Below, in pieces: positions 17,166 to 25,197 of a stretch of 64,000 nucleotides of DNA. Every line of letters starts with the position of its first letter. Position 1 is the first letter of the stretch. Origin of the DNA: Actinomadura rudentiformis. Lineage in GTDB: Bacteria > Actinomycetota > Actinomycetes > Streptosporangiales > Streptosporangiaceae. The translations under genes were made by a program, and so were the position numbers. Location: positions 124,001-188,000 of the forward strand of contig NZ_WBMT01000013.1 of NCBI RefSeq assembly GCF_008923185.1, written 5' to 3'. Below the pieces are notes generated by a model. That model was not told the origin of the DNA and did no database searches. It was given only the letters and a program-made list of their open reading frames with translations.

Positions 17166-18038
17166 ATGCGCATCGGACTTCAGATTCCCAGCTTCACGTT
17201 CTCCGGCGGCCCGGAGCGGATCGGCCCGGAGTTCGGCCGGATGGCCCGCGAGGCGGACCAAGGCGGGCTCCACTCGCTCTGGGTGATGGACCACTTCTTC
17301 CAGATCACCTACGTCGGACCCGCCGACGAGCCGATGCTGGAGGGCTACAGCGCCCTGTCGTACGCGGCGGGCATCACCGAGCGGATCACCCTCGGCACCA
17401 TGGTCACCGGGGTCACCTACCGGCACCCGGGCGTCCTGGTGAAGACCGTGACGACGCTGGACGTGCTGTCGGGCGGCCGTGCCTGGCTGGGCATCGGCGC
17501 CGCCTGGAACGACGAGGAGTCGCGCGGGCTCGGCATCGCCTTCCCGCCGACCGCCGAGCGGTTCGAACGGCTCGAGGAGACGCTCCGGATCACCAAGCAG
17601 ATGTGGGCGGGCGACGAGAAGCCGTTCGAAGGCGAGCACTACACGCTCGATCGGCCTCTTAACTCGCCCCAGCCGGTCCGCCGCCCGCACCCGCCGATCC
17701 TGATCGGCGGCACCGGGGAGAAGAAGACGCTGCGGTTCGTGGCGAAGTACGCCGACGCCTGCAACATCTTCGACTCCGACGAGCTGCCCCACAAGCTCAA
17801 CGTGCTGCGCGAGCACTGCGAACGCGAGGGGCGCGACTACGCCGAGATCGAGAAGACCTCGCTGACGTCGCTGCAGGGCGAGAAGCCGTCCGCCGACCAG
17901 GCCGTCGAAACGATCGGCCGCCTCGCCGAGCAGGGCGTCGACCACGTGATCTTCTCGCAGATGACCGGGCAGGATCTGGCCGGAACCCTGGCCGAGGCCC
18001 TCTCCCAGACCGAGAAGATCACCCCCGTCGGCCGCTGA
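17166..18038 (+). CDS. LLM-class F420-dependent oxidoreductase
   Basis: 290 aa luciferase-like TIM-barrel enzyme. Signature segments: RIGLQIPSFTFSGGP, HSLWVMDHFFQ, RITLGTMVTGVTYRHPGVLVKTV, LDVLSGGRAWLGIGAAWNDEE, and PPILIGGTGEKKTLR. This matches the F420-dependent LLM subfamily of actinobacteria; coenzyme F420 use is inferred from the subfamily. The ATG at 17166 is chosen because it sits 7 nt after the -10 of a MerR-type promoter, giving a leaderless mRNA; a GTG at 17157 lies within the -10. The operator matches that of merR at 13012, so it is probably the main target of that regulator. Confidence 0.92.
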   Translation: MRIGLQIPSFTFSGGPERIGPEFGRMAREADQGGLHSLWVMDHFFQITYVGPADEPMLEGYSALSYAAGITERITLGTMVTGVTYRHPGVLVKTVTTLDVLSGGRAWLGIGAAWNDEESRGLGIAFPPTAERFERLEETLRITKQMWAGDEKPFEGEHYTLDRPLNSPQPVRRPHPPILIGGTGEKKTLRFVAKYADACNIFDSDELPHKLNVLREHCEREGRDYAEIEKTSLTSLQGEKPSADQAVETIGRLAEQGVDHVIFSQMTGQDLAGTLAEALSQTEKITPVGR

Positions 18039-18046
18039 CCACGGCG

Positions 18047-18081
18047 GAGCCGGGCGGCCGGATGCCCCAGCCGCCCGGCTC
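18047..18081 (+). terminator. 12-bp hairpin after the LLM oxidoreductase
   Basis: GAGCCGGGCGGC (18047-18058) pairs with GCCGCCCGGCTC (18070-18081), loop 11 nt, 8 nt after the stop codon. No T-tract. Confidence 0.7.
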
Positions 18082-18130
18082 GGTCACCCACCCGGCTCCA
18101 CGGGCCACCGCCGTGGCAGACGCCCTGTTC

Positions 18131-18170
18131 AGGTGGCAGTCATCCGGTTCAGGCGGCGCTCGTCCGGTTC
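18131..18170 (-). repeat. 20-nt tandem repeat spanning the CMD gene stop codon
   Basis: Units 18131-18150 and 18151-18170 match at 16 of 20 positions; a weaker third copy lies at 18111-18130. In gene direction each junction reads CCT|GAA, so each unit boundary forms a TGA. The real stop is the first. Confidence 0.75.
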
Positions 18171-18598
18171 GGCGGTCGCATGCGGAGCGGGACGCCGATG
18201 AGGTTCAACGCGTTGATCAGCGAGACGAGGGCGACGACGTTGGCGACCTCCTTCTCGTCGAAGTGGTCGTTCAACGTGGACCACAGCTCGTCCGTCACCG
18301 GCTCCCGGCGCGTGACGGCCTCGGTGTAGGCGAGCGCCGCGCGCTCGGCGTCGTCATAGAGCGGGGACTCCCGCCAGACCGTCAGATGGTGGATCCGGTC
18401 CTCCGGCTCACCGAACCGGCGGGCGTCGCGGGTGTGCAGGTCCACGCAGTAGGCGCACCCGTTGAGCTGCGAGGCGCGGATCTTGATCAGCTCCTGGAGC
18501 TTCACGGCCAAGGGTCCGGCCTTGATGGCCTTCGCGACCTCCACGAAGCCCTGGTAGGCCTCGGGCGCGGACTCGTTCAGGCGCATGCGCTGTGTCAT
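18149..18598 (-). CDS. Carboxymuconolactone decarboxylase (CMD/AhpD-like) family protein
   Basis: 149 aa all-helical CMD fold. The AhpD-type motif NGCAYCVDLHTRDARRFGE (two cysteines in C-x-x-C plus downstream His) indicates an alkylhydroperoxidase-like redox site; VKLQELIKIRASQLNGC precedes it. ATG at 18598 has GGGAGAG upstream. The promoter (18630-18656) matches the published ECF41 consensus, and an ECF41 sigma factor is encoded at 22353-23219; CMD-family genes are the usual ECF41 targets. It is divergent from the S33 hydrolase. Confidence 0.93.
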   Translation of the reverse strand: MTQRMRLNESAPEAYQGFVEVAKAIKAGPLAVKLQELIKIRASQLNGCAYCVDLHTRDARRFGEPEDRIHHLTVWRESPLYDDAERAALAYTEAVTRREPVTDELWSTLNDHFDEKEVANVVALVSLINALNLIGVPLRMRPPNRTSAA

Positions 18599-18629
18599 GT
18601 CTCTCCCTTTTCGGATGGTTCGCCAGGGA

Positions 18630-18656
18630 GACGACGCGGCACCCGGCCGTGTGACA
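18630..18656 (-). promoter_or_regulatory. Predicted ECF41-dependent promoter of the CMD gene
   Basis: On the minus strand TGTCACA (18656-18650), exactly 16 nt, then CGTC (18633-18630). This equals the ECF41 signature TGTCACA-N16-CGTC known from Bacillus and Rhodobacter work. The start codon is 31 nt further on. Confidence 0.8.
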
Positions 18657-18673
18657 ACGAGCAGAATCGGATC

Positions 18674-19957
18674 ATGAGCTCCTTCCGCCACCCGGGCACC
18701 GTCCTGACCGACCACCGCTTCGCCGTCCCGCTGGATCACGCTGATCCCGGCGGCCCCCAGATCGAGGTGTTCGCGCGGGAGGTCGTCGCCGCGGACAAGG
18801 CCGAGAGGACGGATCTACCGTGGCTGCTGTTCCTCCAGGGCGGGCCGGGCAATCGCTCACCTCGTCCGATAGGCAGGGAGGGCTGGCTCGACCGCGCGCT
18901 GGACGACTACCGCGTGCTGCTGCTGGACCAGCGTGGTACGGGTCGTTCGACACCGGCGCATCGGCGCTCGCTGGCCCGGATCGGCGACGCCGCGGCACAG
19001 GCCCGGTATCTGAGGTGTTTCCGTGCCGACTCGATCGTGCTGGACGCCGAGCTGATCCGGCGGGAGCTGGCCGGGAACGCGCCGTGGAGCGTGCTGGGGC
19101 AGAGCTTCGGCGGCTTCTGCGCGACCACGTACCTGTCGTTCGCGCCTGAAGGCCTCCGTGAGGTGTTCATCACCGGCGGGCTGCCGGGCCTCGACGCCAC
19201 GGCCGACGACGTCTACCGCGCCGCCTATCCGCGGGTGGCCGCCAAGAACCGCGAGCATCACGCCCGCTACCCCGGCGACGCGGCGATCGCAGCGCGGATC
19301 GCGGGCCATCTGCACGACCGTGACGAACGGCTGCCCGGCGGCGCCCGCCTGACCGTCGAGGCGTTCCAGTCCCTCGGGCTGATGCTCGGCACCGGTTCAG
19401 GAGGCCACCAGCTCCACTACCTGCTGGAGGACGCCTTCGAGGACGGCGCCGAGGGCCCGGAGCTCACCGACGCGTTCCTGGCCCAGGTCGAACGGCACCT
19501 CGGCTTCACCGCGGCACCGCTCTACGCGCTGCTGCATGAGCCGATCTACGCGCAGGGGCGCGCGACCCGATGGGCCGCCGAACGCGTCCGCGCTGAATTC
19601 CCCGAGTTCGAGCCCGGCGAACGGCCGCTGCTCTTCACCGGCGAGATGATCTACCCCTGGATGTTCGAGAACGATCCGTCGCTGCGCCCGCTGGGTGAGA
19701 CGGCGGACCTGCTCGCCGAGCACGACGCGTGGCCGGTGCTGTACGACGCGGCCCGGCTGCGCGGCAACGACGTCCCGGTCGCAGCCGCCGTCTACCACGA
19801 CGACATGTACGTCGACTTCGGCATGTCGATGGAGACGGCGGCGGCGATCCGCGGACTGCGCACCTGGGTGACGAACGAATACGAGCACGACGGCCTGCGG
19901 GTCAGCGACGGGCGCGTGCTCGACCGGCTGATCGGCCTGGTCCGCGGCACCGCCTGA
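18674..19957 (+). CDS. Alpha/beta hydrolase, proline iminopeptidase-like (S33)
   Basis: 427 aa, cytoplasmic (no signal). The oxyanion motif LQGGPG (54-59), LLLDQRGTGRS (83-92) and nucleophile elbow GQSFGG with S144 are typical of prolyl aminopeptidases, which release N-terminal proline. A cap domain follows (about 190-330); a C-terminal Asp/His pair is expected in NDVPVAAAVYHDDMYVD and later. ATG at 18674 is used; the gene is divergent from the CMD gene with 75 nt between. The 25 nt before the ATG show no strong ribosome binding site. Confidence 0.9.
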   Translation: MSSFRHPGTVLTDHRFAVPLDHADPGGPQIEVFAREVVAADKAERTDLPWLLFLQGGPGNRSPRPIGREGWLDRALDDYRVLLLDQRGTGRSTPAHRRSLARIGDAAAQARYLRCFRADSIVLDAELIRRELAGNAPWSVLGQSFGGFCATTYLSFAPEGLREVFITGGLPGLDATADDVYRAAYPRVAAKNREHHARYPGDAAIAARIAGHLHDRDERLPGGARLTVEAFQSLGLMLGTGSGGHQLHYLLEDAFEDGAEGPELTDAFLAQVERHLGFTAAPLYALLHEPIYAQGRATRWAAERVRAEFPEFEPGERPLLFTGEMIYPWMFENDPSLRPLGETADLLAEHDAWPVLYDAARLRGNDVPVAAAVYHDDMYVDFGMSMETAAAIRGLRTWVTNEYEHDGLRVSDGRVLDRLIGLVRGTA

Positions 19958-20009
19958 GCACCCGCGCCCGGCCCCGGCGATGGCCAGGGCCTGGGCGACG
20001 GCCGCGGGC

Positions 20010-20675
20010 CTACGCCTCCATCAGGTCCTTCATGCGGTTGATCTCGGCCAGCTGGGTGGATTGCACGTCCCGTGCCATCTGCTGCACGGTCACGTTGGTG
20101 CCCCTGTCCAGGACGTCCTTGACCATCGTGAGCGCGCCCTGGTGGTGGACGATCATCAACTGCAGGTAGAGCTTGTCGAACGCCGCGCCCTTCGCCTCCC
20201 GCAGCTGCGTCATCTGCTCCGGCGTGGCCATTCCCGGCATGCCCGCGTGCGGGTCCTTCTTGCCCCCATGACCGCCGTGCCCGCCGCCGGTGCCCGTGCC
20301 CGCGGTCGACTTGCCGACGCTCTTCAGCCACGACTGCATGACCGAGATCTCGCCCGCCTGCCCCTTGTCGATGCGGTCGGCCAGCGCCTTCACCTGGGCA
20401 CTGGACGCCTGGCCGGGCGCGAGCACCGACATCTCCACCGCCTGCTGGTGGTGCGGGATCATCATCTGGACGAACCGGACCTCCGCGTCCGTGGGCGGCT
20501 TGGCCGGGGACGGCCCGATGACGGCGGTCTTGTTGGGCTCGCCAGGACGCCCCGGCTGCAGCACCGTGGCCTTCTGACCGGTGTCAGGCTTCTTGTCGTC
20601 GCCCCCGCTGCACCCAGCCAGGCCACAGGCGGCCAACGCCATTGCCGTCGCCACCACCGCGATCCGCTGTCGCAT
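20010..20675 (-). CDS. DUF305 domain lipoprotein
   Basis: 221 aa. Lipoprotein signal with lipobox LAGCSGG. Two DUF305 half-repeats: DAEVRFVQMMIPHHQQAVEM and AFDKLYLQLMIVHHQGALTM, each with the paired HH that is thought to bind metal; DUF305 proteins share a ferritin-like fold. A Gly/His-rich linker (GGGHGGHGGKKDPHAG) between them may also bind metal. ATG at 20675 has GGAGG 7 nt upstream. Divergent from the LVIVD-repeat gene. Confidence 0.93.
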   Translation of the reverse strand: MRQRIAVVATAMALAACGLAGCSGGDDKKPDTGQKATVLQPGRPGEPNKTAVIGPSPAKPPTDAEVRFVQMMIPHHQQAVEMSVLAPGQASSAQVKALADRIDKGQAGEISVMQSWLKSVGKSTAGTGTGGGHGGHGGKKDPHAGMPGMATPEQMTQLREAKGAAFDKLYLQLMIVHHQGALTMVKDVLDRGTNVTVQQMARDVQSTQLAEINRMKDLMEA

Positions 20676-20855
20676 CAACGATCCTCCAAGCTGCTCAGAT
20701 AGCCGGACCGTATCCAGTCAAGGTCACGCGGCAAAAGGGTCTTAGATCTCGAGATGCTCACAGATGCGCACAGGGCTGGTCAAAACCCCGGCCAGCGCCC
20801 ATACTCCGATGATCAAGACATATCAACGGGGGCCAGTACGTGTGAAGGAGTCAGG

Positions 20856-22286
20856 GTGGCGCTAGTCGTCAAACGCAGGACCAGACGCAGGGCAGTGATG
20901 GGCAGCCTTGCGGCCTTGGTCGTGGCGGTCTCCACCGCGCTCGTCGCTCCGGCGGCTGCGGCCTCGGCCGACATCCCGGGCCGGGACGAGATCGCCAAGA
21001 GCCCGAACATGCACCATCTGGCGAACATTCCCAAGCAGGGCCCGCTGGCTCCGGAGTCGGCCTACGGCTCCGACTGGGCCTTCAAGGGCAAGTACGCCTA
21101 CGGCGGCAACTACGAGGGCTTCACGGTCTACGACATCAGCAGGCCGGCCAAGCCCAAGGTCGTCGCGGTCGTCCACTGCCCGGGTTCCCAGAACGACGTC
21201 TCGATCGCCGGGAACCTGCTGTTCCTGTCGACCGACTCGTCGCGCAGCGATGACTCATGCCAGAGCACGGCCAAGCCCGCGACGGACAAGTCCGCGTGGG
21301 AGGGCATCAAGATCTTCGACATCAGCAACCCGGCGGCGCCGGCGTACGTCAAGGCCGTCGAGACCAAGTGCGGCTCGCACACCAACACCATGGTCCCCGG
21401 AAAGCGCGGCACCGCGTACATCTACGTGTCGTCGTACAACCCGGACTCGACCTACCCGGACTGCCAGCCGCCGCACGACCTGATCTCGATCATCAAGGTG
21501 CCGCTGAAGAAGCCGGCCGCCGCTGCCCTGATCAGCGAGCCGGTGCTCTTCCCGGACGGCGGCAACCCCGGTGACAACCTGCCCTACCCCGAGGGCACCC
21601 GGGCGACCAGCGGCTGCCACGACCTCACCGCCTACCCGGACAAGGACCTCATGGCCGGGGCGTGCATGGGCGACGGCGTGCTGTTCGACATCAGCAACCC
21701 GGAGAACCCGCGCACCATCCACAGCGTGCGCGACGACAAGAACTTCGCGTTCTGGCACTCGGCGACGTTCAACAACCGCGCCAACAAGGTCGTCTTCACC
21801 GACGAGCTCGGCGGCGGCTCCGCCGCCACCTGCAACGCCACCATCGGCATGCAGAAGGGCGCCAACGCGATCTACGACATCGTCGGCAAGGGCAAGAAGC
21901 GCAAGCTGGAGTTCCGCAGCTACTACAAGATCCCGCGCGCCAACACCGACACCGAGAACTGCGTCGCCCACAACGGCTCGCTGATCCCGGTGAAGGGCAA
22001 GGACATCATGGTGCAGGCCTGGTACCAGGGCGGCATCTCGGTGTGGGACTTCACCGACTCGCGCAAGCCGAAGGAGATCGGCTGGTTCGAGCGTGGCCCG
22101 CTGTACGACGACAAGCTGGTCCTCGCGGGCTCGTGGTCGGCGTACTACTACAACGGCTACATCTACTCCAACGACATCCAGAAGGGCCTGGACGTCATCG
22201 ACATCCGGGACCGGCGGACCGACAAGGGCAAGCGCGTGTGGCTCTCCGAGCTGAACGCGCAGACCCAGCCGGACTACTTCGACTGA
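20856..22286 (+). CDS. Secreted LVIVD-repeat beta-propeller protein
   Basis: 476 aa with a Sec signal (RRRAVMGSLAALVVAVSTAL, cleavage near AAAASAD). Repeated blades with FTVYDISRPAKPKVVAVV, IKIFDISNPAAPAYVKAV, GVLFDISNPENPRTIHSV and ISVWDFTDSRKPKEIGWF, the LVIVD pattern D-I-S-x-P-x-x-P. Several Cys, His and Asn-rich segments suggest disulfides and possibly a metal site. Function is not established; many are annotated only as LVIVD repeat proteins. GTG at 20856 has AAGGAG 5 nt upstream. A strong bidirectional terminator follows. Confidence 0.9.
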   Translation: MALVVKRRTRRRAVMGSLAALVVAVSTALVAPAAAASADIPGRDEIAKSPNMHHLANIPKQGPLAPESAYGSDWAFKGKYAYGGNYEGFTVYDISRPAKPKVVAVVHCPGSQNDVSIAGNLLFLSTDSSRSDDSCQSTAKPATDKSAWEGIKIFDISNPAAPAYVKAVETKCGSHTNTMVPGKRGTAYIYVSSYNPDSTYPDCQPPHDLISIIKVPLKKPAAAALISEPVLFPDGGNPGDNLPYPEGTRATSGCHDLTAYPDKDLMAGACMGDGVLFDISNPENPRTIHSVRDDKNFAFWHSATFNNRANKVVFTDELGGGSAATCNATIGMQKGANAIYDIVGKGKKRKLEFRSYYKIPRANTDTENCVAHNGSLIPVKGKDIMVQAWYQGGISVWDFTDSRKPKEIGWFERGPLYDDKLVLAGSWSAYYYNGYIYSNDIQKGLDVIDIRDRRTDKGKRVWLSELNAQTQPDYFD

Positions 22287-22321
22287 TCCTGACGTCCGGC
22301 ACGACGCACTACCTGTGAAGG

Positions 22322-22348
22322 GCCCCCGGCGGTGAGACCGCCGGGGGC
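22322..22348. terminator. 12-bp hairpin with T-tract, bidirectional
   Basis: GCCCCCGGCGGT (22322-22333), loop GAG, ACCGCCGGGGGC (22337-22348), followed by TCTTTCATTT on the plus strand. Separates the LVIVD gene from the convergent sigma factor gene. Confidence 0.92.
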
Positions 22349-22352
22349 TCTT

Positions 22353-23219
22353 TCATTTGCCGTGAGCCTGTACGTGCGCGAGCTTGTCCGGGTTGAGCAC
22401 CCGGCGGACGGCGGTGATGCGGCCGCCGGCGACCGCGAACGTGTCGACGGCGAAGGCCCGGCCGTTCCGGATGTGGATCAGGCCCGGCTCGCCGTTGACG
22501 TCGGCCGGGACGAGGCGCGGCGACAGTTTGGCGGACACCCGCAGCATGATCGCCGCGATGTGCCCGGCACCGGCCATGACCTTGCGGGCGGCGAAGACCT
22601 TGCCGCCGCCGTCGGTGACGTACGTGGCGTCCGGATCGAGCAGCGCCATCAACTGGGCGCCGTCGCCCTTCTCGTAGGCGGCGCGGAAGGCCGCGATGAG
22701 CTTCTCCTTCTCGGCCCGCGACGCCCTGGGCTCGCGGGCTCCCGCGACCTTGCGCCGAGCCCTGGAGGCCAGTTGCCGGCAGGCGGCGGGCGACTTGCCG
22801 AGCACCTCGGCGATCCGCTCGTAGGGCACCTCGAAGGCCTGGTGCAGCACGAAGGCGACCCGTTCGGGCGGCGACAGCTCCTCCAGCACCAGCAACATCG
22901 CCGTGCCCACGGTGTCGTCGACCAGCACCGGCTGGGCGGCGTCGGGCCCGGTGAGCAGCGGCTCGGGCAGCCAGGGCCCCACGTAGCTCTCCCGGCGGGC
23001 ACGGGCGGAGGTCATCAGGTCGTACGCGCGGCGGGCGGCCACGGTGATCAGCCAGGCCCGCAGATCGCGGATACCGTCCAGGGACTCCTGGGCGGCGGCG
23101 CGCATCCAGACGTCCTGCGTCACGTCCTCGGCGTCGGCGACGCTTCCGGTGATGCGGTAGGCGGCGCCGAACACCGCCGAACGGTGCTCGGGCCACTCGG
23201 TCTCGAGTCTGGAGCTCAC
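22353..23219 (-). CDS. ECF41-family RNA polymerase sigma factor with C-terminal SnoaL-like domain
   Basis: 288 aa. Sigma-70 region 2 (EDVTQDVWMRAAAQ, RDLRAWLITVAARRAYDLM), the ECF41-specific linker motif WLPEPL (83-88), region 4 (LSPPERVAFVLHQAFEVPYERIAEVLGKS), then a SnoaL-like extension with the diagnostic DGGGK (203-207) and NPDKL (276-280). In ECF41 factors this extension replaces an anti-sigma factor and controls activity in cis. The GTG at 23219 lies 17 nt after the gtrA stop; a GTG at 23264 is an alternative. Its likely target promoter is at 18630-18656. Confidence 0.94.
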   Translation of the reverse strand: MSSRLETEWPEHRSAVFGAAYRITGSVADAEDVTQDVWMRAAAQESLDGIRDLRAWLITVAARRAYDLMTSARARRESYVGPWLPEPLLTGPDAAQPVLVDDTVGTAMLLVLEELSPPERVAFVLHQAFEVPYERIAEVLGKSPAACRQLASRARRKVAGAREPRASRAEKEKLIAAFRAAYEKGDGAQLMALLDPDATYVTDGGGKVFAARKVMAGAGHIAAIMLRVSAKLSPRLVPADVNGEPGLIHIRNGRAFAVDTFAVAGGRITAVRRVLNPDKLAHVQAHGK

Positions 23220-23236
23220 GGCGTCGTACGGGCGGG

Positions 23237-23698
23237 TCAGGCGGCCGCCGGGGTGAAGACCCACTTGCGGTACGACCAGTAGCGGAAGGCGGAGCCCAGG
23301 GCGAGGCCGACCAGCAGCGCGATGTTGTAGGAGATGCCGCCGGTCAGGCCGAGCGTGTAGTAGGTGAAGCCGGTGATCAGCACCTGGATCGACATCCCCA
23401 CGCCGTTCAGCGCGAAGAAGATCACGACCTCGCGGCCGGAACCGTCGCTGTCGCGCTCCCGGAACGTCCAGAAGCGGTTGGCGAGGTAGGAGAACAACGT
23501 CGACGCCATGGTCGGCACGACCACGCTGGTCAGCGGGCTGCCGCCGAGCCAGTGCCGCAGCAGGTTGGCGCCGCCGATGGTGATCACCGTGCCGACGAAC
23601 CCGACGAACCCGAAGCTCAGCAGCTCACGCAGGAACGTGCGGTGTCTGGTGGCGGTCACGACCGTTTTGCTCGGTCTTGACCGCTGAATGGTGCTCAC
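23237..23698 (-). CDS. GtrA family membrane protein
   Basis: 153 aa with four hydrophobic segments: LLSFGFVGFVGTVITIGGAN, LTSVVVPTMASTLFSYLANRFWTF, VIFFALNGVGMSIQVLITGF and ISYNIALLVGLALGSAFRYWSYRKWVF. The FxxYLxNRxWTF and RYWxYRKWVF signatures identify GtrA-like proteins, which are linked to flipping of lipid-linked sugars for cell-surface glycosylation. Start GTG 23698. Directly upstream of the ECF41 gene. Confidence 0.93.
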   Translation of the reverse strand: MSTIQRSRPSKTVVTATRHRTFLRELLSFGFVGFVGTVITIGGANLLRHWLGGSPLTSVVVPTMASTLFSYLANRFWTFRERDSDGSGREVVIFFALNGVGMSIQVLITGFTYYTLGLTGGISYNIALLVGLALGSAFRYWSYRKWVFTPAAA

Positions 23699-23791
23699 TC
23701 GCCCAGACCTTACCTGAGCGCTACAAATGCCCAGCCCGCCTAGGCCAAATTGAGATCAAGCTCGCGCCGTCGCCGCACCGGGGCAGACCGT

Positions 23792-23827
23792 TCTCGAACC
23801 TCGGTTCGTTCTCAGACCTCGGTCAGG
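23792..23827 (-). repeat. Degenerate 18-nt tandem duplication over the reductase stop codon
   Basis: Units 23792-23809 and 23810-23827 share TCTC..ACCTCGGT (13 of 18 positions). The stop codon of the FAD reductase (23812-23814) is in the second. Weak on its own. Confidence 0.4.
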
Positions 23828-25035
23828 GGGATCTTGGTGTCGGTGAGCCGGTCCCGGTCGATCTCCTTGCCCGAGCGGATCAGCGCCTGGATGTCGTCGG
23901 TCACATCCCAGACGTTGACGTTCATGCCGGCCACGACCCGGCCGCCCGCGAGCCAGAAGGCGATGAACTCCATCTCCTCGCGATCGCCCCGGAAGACCAC
24001 CTCGTCGTACTCCCCCGGCGCGGACGTCCCGGCCATCTCCATGCCCATGTCGTACTGGTCGCTGAAGAAGTAGGGGATCTTGTCGTACGAGACGTCGCGG
24101 CCCAGCATCGCGCGGGCTGCGGCCGGACCGCCGTCCAGGGCGTTGGCCCAGTGCTCCACCCGGATCCGCCGGCCGAGCAGCGGGTGGTACGCCGCCGCGA
24201 CGTCGCCCGCCGCGAAGATGTCGGGGTCGGAGGTGCGCAGTGACTCGTCGACGAGGATGCCGTCGGACACATCGAGGCCGGCCTCTTCCGCCAGCGCCGT
24301 GTTGGGCTTCACCCCGATGCCCACGATCACCACGTCCGCCGGGATCTCGGCGCCGCCCGAGGTGACCACGGCCGACACCTGACCGGCGCCCCAGAAGCCG
24401 GCGACGCCCTGGTCCAGGCGCAGGTCGACGCCGTGCTTGCGGTGCAGCCCGGCGAAGATCCCGCCCACCTCGGGACCCACGACGCCGTGCAGCGGGGTCG
24501 GCTCCGGTTCGATGAGGGTCACGTCGTTGCGGTACTCGCGGGCGGCCGCGGCGGTCTCCAGGCCGATCCAACCCGCCCCGGCGACCACGACCCGGCGCCC
24601 GCCGTGCGAAATCGCCTCCCGCAGCTTTGCCGAGTCTCCCATCGACCGCAGGTAGTGGATGCCCTGCAACTTCGAGCCGGGGACGTCCAGATGGCGCGGC
24701 GAGGCGCCGGTGGTCAGCAGCAGGCGGTCGTAGCCGACGGGCTCCCCGCTGGCAGGCCACACTTGTTTGGCGACCCGGTCGATGCGTGCGGCCGCCGTGC
24801 CGAGCCGCAGCTCCACATCGTGCTTCTCGTACCAGTCGGCCGGATGGACGTGCGCCTTGTCCCGTGACTCCTGGCCCAGGAGGAACCCCTTGGACAGGGG
24901 AGGCCGCTCGTAGGGACGTTCGATCTCCTCCCCCATGAGGACGATCCGCCCCCCGAACCCCTCCTCCCGCAGAGTCTCCGCCGCTTTGGCTCCGGCCAGG
25001 CTCGCGCCGACGATGACGAACGTCTCCTCGGGCAT
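23812..25035 (-). CDS. FAD-dependent NAD(P)H reductase, ferredoxin/rubredoxin reductase type
   Basis: 407 aa. N-terminal FAD motif FVIVGASLAGAKAAETLREEG, ERPYERPPLSKGFLLG, second Rossmann motif VVVAGAGWIGLETAAAAREY for NAD(P)H, and the FAD/ribityl motif SDPDIFAAGDVAAAYHPLLG, then a C-terminal Reductase_C domain (FFSDQYDMGMEMAG...). This is the BphA4/putidaredoxin-reductase family that transfers electrons to a ferredoxin for monooxygenases or dioxygenases. No ferredoxin or oxygenase is adjacent, so the partner is encoded elsewhere. ATG at 25035. Confidence 0.94.
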   Translation of the reverse strand: MPEETFVIVGASLAGAKAAETLREEGFGGRIVLMGEEIERPYERPPLSKGFLLGQESRDKAHVHPADWYEKHDVELRLGTAAARIDRVAKQVWPASGEPVGYDRLLLTTGASPRHLDVPGSKLQGIHYLRSMGDSAKLREAISHGGRRVVVAGAGWIGLETAAAAREYRNDVTLIEPEPTPLHGVVGPEVGGIFAGLHRKHGVDLRLDQGVAGFWGAGQVSAVVTSGGAEIPADVVIVGIGVKPNTALAEEAGLDVSDGILVDESLRTSDPDIFAAGDVAAAYHPLLGRRIRVEHWANALDGGPAAARAMLGRDVSYDKIPYFFSDQYDMGMEMAGTSAPGEYDEVVFRGDREEMEFIAFWLAGGRVVAGMNVNVWDVTDDIQALIRSGKEIDRDRLTDTKIPLTEV

Positions 25036-25152
25036 GGCGACCTCCAGTCGCTGGGCACCGCGTCGTTCCTGCTATCCCTACAGCGGCCTTCCCAAGGAGA
25101 CAAGGGGGCACACACGGGCTTGATCAGTCCCTGCCCGCAACGGTGCCGGCCC

Positions 25153-25197
25153 GATCAGTCCGAGCTCGATCAGTCCGAGCCCGATCAGTCCTGGCCG
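25153..25197 (-). repeat. 15-nt in-frame tandem repeat with a stop codon in each unit (end of dgt)
   Basis: GATCAGTCCGAGCTC (25153-25167), GATCAGTCCGAGCCC (25168-25182) and GATCAGTCCTGGCCG (25183-25197). In gene direction each gives GGACTGATC, that is GAC TGA, always in the dgt frame because the unit is 15 nt. GATCAGTCC occurs once more at 25122. Confidence 0.92.

Noticed and set aside
23237..23264. Longer sigma factor start at 23264
   Set aside because: It overlaps gtrA and adds residues not typical of ECF41 proteins; kept only as an alternative start.
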